Assembly (NCBI GenBank): GCA_025937955.1 | Contig: JAICQI010000452.1 | Coordinates: 1 to 5,309 of the forward strand | Reading direction: 5' to 3' | DNA length: 5,309 nt | Source of the DNA: Pyrinomonadaceae bacterium | GTDB lineage: Bacteria; Acidobacteriota; Blastocatellia; Pyrinomonadales; Pyrinomonadaceae | Notes under the pieces: generated by a model | The model's input: only the letters and a program-made list of their open reading frames with translations | Databases searched by the model: none | What the model was told of the DNA's origin: nothing | Shown here: positions 1 to 5,309 of the stretch, piece by piece | Numbering within the stretch: the stretch's first letter is position 1 | Layout: each line of letters begins with the position of its first letter | Made by a program: the position numbers and the translations under genes

Positions 1-2042
1 ACCAACTTAAAACGCCGGCGGTGCAGCAGTATCGACGGCTGATCAAGTCAATTTCAGTTCATGGAAACAGTGCGACGTTCGATATGATTCGACGCGAGCT
101 GAGTGCTGGTTGCACTGGATTGCTGGGAACGACGGTTGTCGTCGGAGATCGCGATGATGCTTCGGTGGTCGTGGGTGTGCCAGAGTCGTCAGCACTAATT
201 CGCAGACTGCGTTGGGAAACTGAGCTGAAGAACCTTGGACCAGACGGTTTTCGTATTCGCACCGTTAAAGATAGCGGTCGAGACGTGATCGTGATTGCAT
301 CGACCACCGGCACCGGCGCGCTCTACGGCACTTTTCACTTTTTACGTTTACTGCAAACCGATCAACCAATCGACCGTTTGCAAATCGATGAAAAACCGCG
401 CTTGAAGCTGCGCATCCTTAACCACTGGGACAATCTCGACCGCAGCATCGAGAGAGGCTACGCCGGAAAGTCGCTTTGGAATTGGGACGAACTGCCGAAC
501 AAAATCGATCAACGTCTCAGCGACTATGCGAGAGCAAACGCTTCGATTGGCGTTAACGGTACGGTGCTGAATAACGTCAACGCCAATGCACGCATCCTGA
601 CTGCGGAATACATCGAGAAGGTTGCGGCGATTGCAAATGTCTTCCGGCCTTATGGAATTCGCGTCTATCTCTCGGCGCGGTTTTCAGCGCCGATGGAGTT
701 GAGTAATTTGCCGACTGCGGATCCGCTCGACCCGTCTGTCATTAGCTGGTGGAAGCAGAAGGCGGACGAGATCTACAAATCGATTCCGGATTTCGGCGGC
801 TTCATCGTCAAGGCAAACAGCGAAGGACAGCCTGGTCCAAGAACTTACAATCGCACGCACGCCGATGGCGCCAACATGCTGGCCACGGCAGTCGCGCCGC
901 ACCAAGGCATCGTGATGTGGCGTGCGTTTGTTTACGACATGAAGCCCGGCTACGACCGTGCCGGCGCGGCTTACGAAAACCTTCAACCATTCGACGGCAA
1001 GTTCGCGCCCAACGTGTTGCTGCAAGTAAAGAATGGTCCAATCGACTTTCAACCGCGCGAACCGTTTCATCCGCTCTTTGGCGCCATGCCGCGCACGCCG
1101 TTGATGCCTGAGTTGCAAATCACTCAGGAGTATCTCGGATTTTCGAATCACTTTGTTTTTCTCGGATCGATGTGGCGCGAGTTTCTCGATGCTGATACGT
1201 TTGCCGCCGGTCGTGGCTCGACTGTGACGAAGGTGGTGGATGGAACGCTGTCTCGCCGGCGTTTGACCGGGATCGCTGGAGTTGCGAATACAGGGACCGA
1301 TCAAAATTGGACCGGCCATCACCTGTCACAGGCAAACTGGTATGCGTTTGGACGGCTGGCGTGGAACCCTGATCTCTCGTCAAAACAAATCGCGACCGAA
1401 TGGACGCATATGACGCTGACGCACGACTCTCGAGCGGTTGCGACGATTGTGCGGTTGATGATGGAGTCGCACGAGGCGGTCGTGAATTACATGACGCCGC
1501 TCGGGCTGCATCATCTGTTTTGGGGCGGGCATCATTACGGGCCGGCGCCGTGGTGGGACACGGAGAAGCGCGACGATTGGAACCCGGTCTATTATCACAA
1601 GGCGGATGCATTCGGGATCGGTTTTGATCGAACAAAGACTGGCAGCAACACTGTTAGCCAGTATCATCGCCCGGTGGCTCAGCGATTCGCGGACGTGCGA
1701 ACATGTCCGGAAGAGTTGCTGCTATGGTTTCATCATGTACGATGGGACCACAAGATGAAGTCGGGCCGTACGCTTTGGGATGAGCTCGCTTTGCACTATC
1801 AAAGCGGTGTTGATTGGGTGCGGGCGACTCGAGCCACGTGGGCGTCATTGTCGGGCGCGATCGATCGGGAGCGACATGAGGCGGTTAGCAGGAAGTTAGC
1901 GATACAAGAACGTGATGCGGTTTGGTGGCGTGACGCGTGTTTGCTTTACTTTCAGACTTTTGCGAAGCGGCCGCTGCCGGTTGGTGTAGAAAAACCTGCA
2001 AAGCCGTTAGCTGAATACAAGGCGAAGGCTCTGGAATGGTAG
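1..2042 (+). CDS. aguA: GH67 alpha-glucuronidase, 5' end cut by window edge
   Basis: Hydrolyses the alpha-1,2 bond joining (4-O-methyl-)D-glucuronate to the non-reducing terminal xylose of xylo-oligosaccharides (GH67 activity). The reading frame is open to the left window edge (first full codon at 3). The GTG at 21 is unlikely to be the true start: compared with the ~680-residue family, about 17 or more N-terminal residues are missing, so a signal peptide cannot be judged. Numbering from that GTG: an N-terminal domain to about residue 125; the GH67 signature RILNHWDNLDRSIERGYAGK near 132-151; a TIM barrel carrying the general acid E268 (KANSEGQPGP) and the paired carboxylates D342 (GPIDFQPREP) and E370 (ITQEYLG). 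The 28-residue spacing of the last two matches what I recall for characterised GH67 enzymes. An all-helical C-terminal domain follows, with GLHHLFWGGHHYGP and WFHHVRWDHKM motifs. The stop is TAG at 2040, 16 nt before the next gene. Family very sure; cellular location unknown. Confidence 0.95.
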   Translation, partial: QLKTPAVQQYRRLIKSISVHGNSATFDMIRRELSAGCTGLLGTTVVVGDRDDASVVVGVPESSALIRRLRWETELKNLGPDGFRIRTVKDSGRDVIVIASTTGTGALYGTFHFLRLLQTDQPIDRLQIDEKPRLKLRILNHWDNLDRSIERGYAGKSLWNWDELPNKIDQRLSDYARANASIGVNGTVLNNVNANARILTAEYIEKVAAIANVFRPYGIRVYLSARFSAPMELSNLPTADPLDPSVISWWKQKADEIYKSIPDFGGFIVKANSEGQPGPRTYNRTHADGANMLATAVAPHQGIVMWRAFVYDMKPGYDRAGAAYENLQPFDGKFAPNVLLQVKNGPIDFQPREPFHPLFGAMPRTPLMPELQITQEYLGFSNHFVFLGSMWREFLDADTFAAGRGSTVTKVVDGTLSRRRLTGIAGVANTGTDQNWTGHHLSQANWYAFGRLAWNPDLSSKQIATEWTHMTLTHDSRAVATIVRLMMESHEAVVNYMTPLGLHHLFWGGHHYGPAPWWDTEKRDDWNPVYYHKADAFGIGFDRTKTGSNTVSQYHRPVAQRFADVRTCPEELLLWFHHVRWDHKMKSGRTLWDELALHYQSGVDWVRATRATWASLSGAIDRERHEAVSRKLAIQERDAVWWRDACLLYFQTFAKRPLPVGVEKPAKPLAEYKAKALEW

Positions 2043-2073
2043 CCACAGATTTACGCGGATGAAAATCACGGAT
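2043..2073. repeat. Short degenerate direct repeat (CACAGAT / CGCGGAT / CACGGAT) across the gene junction
   Basis: Three related heptamers lie in a row: CACAGAT at 2044-2050, CGCGGAT at 2054-2060 and CACGGAT at 2067-2073. They begin just after the GH67 stop codon and run through the first codons of the next gene, whose ATG (2059) lies partly in the second heptamer. From memory, intergenic repeats built from CACAGAT/CACGGAT units occur in several environmental bacterial phyla, but I could not check this. The third heptamer also encodes the ordinary enolase-superfamily opening MKITDI, so part of the match may be chance. Confidence 0.35.
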
Positions 2074-3303
2074 ATTAGGGCTACGACGGTGACTGTTCCG
2101 ATTGAGGCGCCGCTGCGTCATGCAAACGGCTGTCATTGGGGGCGCTTCGTAAGGACGATTGTGGAAGTGGAGACAGACGAAGGTCTGGTTGGTCTTGGTG
2201 AGATGGGCGGTGGCGGCGAGTCGGCGGAGGCGGCGTTTCGCGCGCTCAAGACGTACCTCGTTGGACACGATCCGGCGCGCCTTGAAGAGCTGAGATTTCT
2301 CATCTCGAATCCGACAGCGTCGCTCTACAACAATCGCATGCTGATGTTGGCGGCGATCGAGTTTGCATGTCTCGATGTACTGGGACAGAAGTGGGGTGTG
2401 TCTGTTTCCGAGATCCTGGGCGGACGTTTGCGCGAGCGCGTGCCATTCGCTTCGTACTTGTTTTTCCGTTACCCGAATCCGCAGACTGGCAAAGGCGAAG
2501 TGAGAACGATCGAGCAACTCGTCGAGTCGGCGCAATCGCTCAAAGAGAGTTACGGTTTCACGTCTCACAAGTTGAAAGGTGGAGTATTTCCGCCGAAATA
2601 TGAGCTCGAATGCTATCAGGCCCTCGCCGCAGCGCTCGAGGGCGATCGTTTCCGGTTTGATCCGAATGTCGTCTGGTCAACCGAAACGGCAATCTGGTTT
2701 GGGCACGAGATCAGAAACATCCGGAACGATTATCTTGAAGATCCTGTGTTTGGCTTGAACGGCATGCGCCACGTTCGTGAGAAGGTGCGCATGCCGCTCG
2801 CGACAAATACAGTCGTGATAAATTTCGAACAGCTCGCGGCCAATGTTTTAAATCAGGCGGTTGACGTGGTGTTACTCGATACGACGTTCTGGGGTGGCAT
2901 TCGTGCTTGTATCAAAGCGGCCGCTGTATGTGAAACGTTTCAGCTTGACGTCGCCGTACATTCTTCCGGTGAGCTCGGGATTCAGCTCGCCACGATGTTG
3001 CACCTCGGCGCTGTGATCCCGAATCTATCGTTTGCGGCGGATGCGCATTACCATCATTTAACTGACGACATCATCGAAGGCGGCAAACTGAAGTACGAAC
3101 AGGGCGCGATTGCGGTACCATCCGGGCCTGGTCTCGGAGTTAAGCTCGATCACGACAAGGTCGGCGCGTATCGTGATCTGTATCGCCGTCTGGGCTCGTA
3201 TGCTTACGATCGCGATCCGCTGCGGCCTGGCTGGACGCCGGTGATTCCGAACGATCGTTGGGCCGATCCGAGGGACGCGAGAGCGCCGAAGATTCCGTAC
3301 TAA
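2059..3303 (+). CDS. Glucarate dehydratase-like protein (enolase superfamily)
   Basis: Probably a sugar-acid dehydratase: it would abstract the proton alpha to a carboxylate and eliminate the beta-hydroxyl. True glucarate dehydratase makes 5-keto-4-deoxy-D-glucarate from D-glucarate. The 414-residue protein has the N-terminal capping domain (IVEVETDEGLVGLGE near 34-48) followed by the barrel. Visible catalytic set: K171-L-K173 (K-x-K base), metal ligands D201 (DPN), E227 (EDP) and N250 (ATNT), and the D274 (LLDTTFWGG)/H301 (VHSSGE) dyad. Asn as third ligand and a C-terminal PGW motif (390-392) point to the glucarate dehydratase subgroup rather than mandelate racemase or mannonate dehydratase. 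It is somewhat shorter than E. coli GudD (~446), and the substrate-loop Asn appears replaced by H21. The ATG at 2059 gives the canonical MKITDIR opening but has no clear Shine-Dalgarno sequence, so coupling to the upstream gene is likely. Subgroup sure; substrate uncertain (glucarate, galactarate or a uronate-derived acid). Confidence 0.87.
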   Translation: MKITDIRATTVTVPIEAPLRHANGCHWGRFVRTIVEVETDEGLVGLGEMGGGGESAEAAFRALKTYLVGHDPARLEELRFLISNPTASLYNNRMLMLAAIEFACLDVLGQKWGVSVSEILGGRLRERVPFASYLFFRYPNPQTGKGEVRTIEQLVESAQSLKESYGFTSHKLKGGVFPPKYELECYQALAAALEGDRFRFDPNVVWSTETAIWFGHEIRNIRNDYLEDPVFGLNGMRHVREKVRMPLATNTVVINFEQLAANVLNQAVDVVLLDTTFWGGIRACIKAAAVCETFQLDVAVHSSGELGIQLATMLHLGAVIPNLSFAADAHYHHLTDDIIEGGKLKYEQGAIAVPSGPGLGVKLDHDKVGAYRDLYRRLGSYAYDRDPLRPGWTPVIPNDRWADPRDARAPKIPY

Positions 3304-3308
3304 TACAA

Positions 3309-4535
3309 ATGGTCACTTCTACTGAGAATCACATCACGTCAACCGAACTGCTGCGCGATGCAGAAGAGCTTCGCGCTCAAGTTCAACTCATCGTCAATTC
3401 AACCTACGTGACCGACGTTCACACGCACATCTTTCCGCCTGCTTTCCAGCACCTGTGTTTGTCGGGCATCGATGAGCTGCTGACTTATCACTACCTCGTG
3501 GCCGAGACATCTCGCTCCGCGAATATCGCGTACGAGCGCTTTTGGCGGATGAGCAAAACTGAACAGGCGGATCTCGTGTGGCAGACATTGTTTGTCGAGA
3601 ACTCGCCTGTGTCCGAAGCCGCGCGCGGAGTGATCTCAGTGCTGGACGCTTTTGGTCTCGATACGCGCGCTCCCGATTTAACAGAGGCGCGCGCGTTCTT
3701 TAACTCCAGAACGCTACGGGAACACATCGATCAGGTTTTCGATCTTGCCCTCGTGAGTGATGTTGTGATGACGAACGATCCGCTGGACAAAGCGGAAGTG
3801 CAGATCTGGAAAGATGACATCGATTTGGATCGGCGCTTCAGGTCGTCGTTGCGGTTGGATAGTTTATTGAACGATGGCCAGCGTGGCGCAGACGTGCTTT
3901 CCCTACGACGTTTCCTCGATGAGTGGATTCAGCGAATGGATCCGGTTTACCTGGCAGTTTCGTTGCCGGCCGAGTTTCAGTTTCCGAGTGATGACACGCG
4001 CGACCGCTTGCTACGCGAAGTGGTATTGCCTGCCGCGAAAGATCACGGACTTCCGCTTACGCTGATGATTGGCGTGCGTCGACAAGTAAATCTGAAGCTT
4101 CGAGACGCGGGTGACGGCATGGGTCGTGCGGATGTGTCTGCATTGGAAAGGCTGTGCGCGGAGTTTCACGACGTGAAGTTTTTGGCGACGTTTCTTTCGC
4201 GAGAGAACCAGCATGAGCTATGTGTGGCCGCAAGGAAGTTTAAGAATCTGATGCCGTTTGGTTGTTGGTGGTTTCTTAACAACCCCTCGATCGTGTCGGA
4301 GATCACGCGCGAACGTTTCGAGCTGCTCGGCCCGAGTTTTATCCCACAACACTCGGATGCGCGCGTGCTCGAACAACTGATCTACAAGTGGCGTCACGCG
4401 CGCAAAGAGATCGCCGACGCACTCTACGATTCATACGCGCGACTACTCGACAGCGGCCGCGCCGTTACATCTGAAGAGATCTCGCGCGATGTCCGGCGCA
4501 TGTTTTCGGGCAATTTCAACGATTGGGTCGGTTAA
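3309..4535 (+). CDS. uxaC: Uronate isomerase (glucuronate isomerase), short Bh0493-like type
   Basis: Predicted cytoplasmic enzyme interconverting D-glucuronate and D-fructuronate (or galacturonate and tagaturonate), the first step of isomerase-route uronate breakdown. It is a 408-residue amidohydrolase-superfamily protein with the metal-binding H38-T-H40 after strand 1, the family motif DELLTYHYL at 55-63 (Tyr60/Tyr62), LMIGVRR at 252-258 (substrate-side arginines), SRENQHEL at 297-304, FGCWWFLNN near 317-325, and HSDAR with the strand-8 Asp D350 and R352. It is clearly shorter than E. coli UxaC (~470) and, from memory, resembles the divergent Bacillus halodurans Bh0493 group (~427), in which an Asp-x-Arg pair and a Tyr act in catalysis. 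The ATG at 3309 lies 5 nt after the upstream stop with no strong Shine-Dalgarno sequence, suggesting translational coupling. A TTG at 3258 would add 17 unlikely residues. It follows a GH67 gene, so glucuronate is the favoured substrate. Confidence 0.88.
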   Translation: MVTSTENHITSTELLRDAEELRAQVQLIVNSTYVTDVHTHIFPPAFQHLCLSGIDELLTYHYLVAETSRSANIAYERFWRMSKTEQADLVWQTLFVENSPVSEAARGVISVLDAFGLDTRAPDLTEARAFFNSRTLREHIDQVFDLALVSDVVMTNDPLDKAEVQIWKDDIDLDRRFRSSLRLDSLLNDGQRGADVLSLRRFLDEWIQRMDPVYLAVSLPAEFQFPSDDTRDRLLREVVLPAAKDHGLPLTLMIGVRRQVNLKLRDAGDGMGRADVSALERLCAEFHDVKFLATFLSRENQHELCVAARKFKNLMPFGCWWFLNNPSIVSEITRERFELLGPSFIPQHSDARVLEQLIYKWRHARKEIADALYDSYARLLDSGRAVTSEEISRDVRRMFSGNFNDWVG

Positions 4536-4544
4536 CCTTCAAGA

Positions 4545-4561
4545 TGCAACCTACAGTTGCA
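4545..4561. repeat. Small perfect inverted repeat in the isomerase/GH3 spacer
   Basis: TGCAAC at 4545-4550 and GTTGCA at 4556-4561 are perfect reverse complements around a 5-nt loop (CTACA). The arms sit 10 nt after the isomerase stop and 30 nt before the proposed GH3 start, in the only spacer here longer than 20 nt. The stem is only 6 bp and no T-tract follows, so it is not a convincing intrinsic terminator. It could be an operator for a dimeric regulator, a weak RNA hairpin adjusting expression of the GH3 gene, or chance. Confidence 0.3.
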
Positions 4562-4577
4562 CCATTAGCGCTCAAGA

Positions 4578-4583
4578 GAGGGA
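4578..4583 (+). promoter_or_regulatory. Shine-Dalgarno sequence deciding the GH3 TTG start
   Basis: GAGGGA lies 7 nt upstream of the TTG at 4591. This is the best purine-rich Shine-Dalgarno-like site upstream of any of the three starts visible in the window. It supports TTG as the start, because the encoded N-terminus then has a basic run and hydrophobic stretch typical of an export signal, whereas the later in-frame ATG at 4669 would remove it. Confidence 0.55.
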
Positions 4584-4590
4584 CAATTAC

Positions 4591-5309
4591 TTGAGGAAAA
4601 AGAGAACTCTTGGAGAGAGTGTCTGCGTTACGCTCATCGTCTCGGCATTCTGTATTCCAGTTGCACACATGAATTCACAGGATAATCGTCCGGATTACAA
4701 GAATCCGCGTCTTCCGGTTGAACGGCGCGTCGCCGATTTGCTTTCCCGAATGACGCTCGAAGAAAAGGTCGCGCAGTTGACTTGTCTCTGGGGCACCCGG
4801 CCGCAGGTCAATCCGCAAACAAATTTCGCTACCGATCGTGGTGACTTCGATCCAACCAAAGCCGCGGAGGTCATGAAACACGGCATCGGCCAAATCGCGC
4901 GTCAACGAGAGCGCAAGGATCCGCGCGAGGGCGCAACGTTTGCCAACGCCGTTCAGAAGTGGCTGATCGAAAACACGCGACTCGGTATTCCCGCGATTCT
5001 TCATGACGAGATATTGCACGGACACATGGCCGAGGGCAGTACGAGTTTTCCGCAGCCGATCGCACTTGCGACAACCTGGGATCCGGAGTTCATCACCAAA
5101 GTCTTTACTGCCGGAGCACTCGAAACACGCGCGCGTGGCAGCCATCAGGTGCTTGGACCAAATTTGGATTTAGCACGTGATGCGCGCTGGGGCCGCACTG
5201 AAGAGACGTACGGCGAAGATCCTTATCTCACTTCGCGCATGGCAGTCGCGATCGTCAAAGCGCTGCAGGGAACAGGGCCGAATGTTGACGAGAACCACGT
5301 CATCGCCAC
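4591..5309 (+). CDS. GH3 beta-glycosidase (beta-xylosidase or beta-glucosidase), 3' end cut by window edge
   Basis: Exo-acting glycosidase removing terminal beta-xylosyl or beta-glucosyl residues; only the N-terminal 239 codons are in the window. From the TTG start, residues 2-5 are RKKR and 11-25 are hydrophobic (VCVTLIVSAFCIPVA), a likely signal peptide with no clear lipobox, so export to the periplasm or outside is inferred. The GH3 barrel starts near residue 47: VADLLSRMTLEEKVAQL (47-63), ILHDEILHG near 136-144, FPQPIALATTWDPE (153-166), and DLARDARWGRTEETYGEDPYL near 193-213. The window ends at HVIA, where GH3 proteins usually continue into the KHF motif; the nucleophile Asp lies beyond. 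The D-E-x-L-H-G form resembles the E-x-LHG motif of GH3 xylosidases, which fits GH67 upstream, but beta-glucosidase remains possible. It lies 55 nt after the isomerase gene on the same strand, probably in the same operon. Confidence 0.9.
   Translation, partial: MRKKRTLGESVCVTLIVSAFCIPVAHMNSQDNRPDYKNPRLPVERRVADLLSRMTLEEKVAQLTCLWGTRPQVNPQTNFATDRGDFDPTKAAEVMKHGIGQIARQRERKDPREGATFANAVQKWLIENTRLGIPAILHDEILHGHMAEGSTSFPQPIALATTWDPEFITKVFTAGALETRARGSHQVLGPNLDLARDARWGRTEETYGEDPYLTSRMAVAIVKALQGTGPNVDENHVIA

Noticed and set aside
684..1322. 212-codon open frame on the - strand inside the GH67 gene
   Set aside because: It lies wholly antisense to a strongly recognisable GH67 catalytic domain, and its translation is rich in Arg/His with no recognisable domain.
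1120..1635. 171-codon - strand open frame and overlapping + strand frames near 749-1111 and 1400-1627
   Set aside because: All overlap the GH67 coding region in other frames and lack motifs; ordinary by-products of moderately GC-rich coding DNA.
1885..2568. 227-codon open frame on the - strand across the GH67/dehydratase junction
   Set aside because: It is antisense to two clear genes, has no family resemblance and has low-complexity composition typical of a shadow frame.
3258..3308. TTG at 3258 as an upstream start for the uronate isomerase
   Set aside because: It would overlap the dehydratase gene by 46 nt and add 17 residues that do not look like a family N-terminus; the ATG at 3309 is simpler.
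1967..4460. Three GCGGCCGC palindromes at 1967, 2917 and 4453
   Set aside because: Each is within coding sequence in a different gene, with no regular spacing or shared flanks; likely chance in GC-rich codons.
4558..4590. Possible promoter (TTGCAC followed by an AT-rich ACAATTAC)
   Set aside because: No recognisable -10 box at a proper spacing; the TTGCAC belongs to the inverted repeat. Too weak to report as a promoter.
1..5309. Search for CRISPR arrays, tRNA or rRNA genes, insertion sequences, and defence or phage genes
   Set aside because: No arrays of direct repeats, no tRNA-like cloverleaf in the tiny spacers and no transposase or nuclease motifs were seen; the window is almost entirely coding for carbohydrate enzymes.

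Overview
The window reads as one stretch of a bacterial hemicellulose (glucuronoxylan) utilisation locus. Four protein-coding genes all lie on the + strand, tightly packed, and the outer two are cut by the window edges. In order they are: a GH67 alpha-glucuronidase (start missing), a glucarate dehydratase-like enolase-superfamily enzyme, a uronate isomerase (UxaC-like, amidohydrolase superfamily) and the first ~239 codons of a GH3 beta-glycosidase with a predicted signal peptide. Gaps between genes are 16, 5 and 55 nt, with no convincing terminator or promoter between them, so a single transcript is the simplest reading.

The genes fit one pathway. GH67 enzymes remove (4-O-methyl-)D-glucuronate from the non-reducing end of xylo-oligosaccharides. 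The GH3 enzyme is a candidate beta-xylosidase or beta-glucosidase for the remaining oligosaccharide. The isomerase would turn released glucuronate into fructuronate. The glucarate dehydratase-like enzyme is the puzzle: glucarate dehydration belongs to the oxidative uronate route, which normally competes with the isomerase route. Finding both between two hydrolases is the most interesting feature here. No defence system, mobile element, CRISPR array or RNA gene is visible.

The organism cannot be fixed from this window. Mid-range GC, mixed third codon positions, GTG/TTG-type starts, weak or absent Shine-Dalgarno sequences at two of the starts, and a short CACAGAT/CACGGAT repeat of a kind I recall from environmental genomes suggest a soil-type Gram-negative such as an acidobacterium or relative. 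This is a low-confidence guess.

Layout: 1-2042 GH67 (5' partial); 2043-2058 junction with a short degenerate direct repeat running into the next start codon; 2059-3303 glucarate dehydratase-like; 3309-4535 uronate isomerase; 4536-4590 spacer with a small inverted repeat and a clear ribosome binding site; 4591-5309 GH3 (3' partial). No non-coding stretch exceeds 60 bases.
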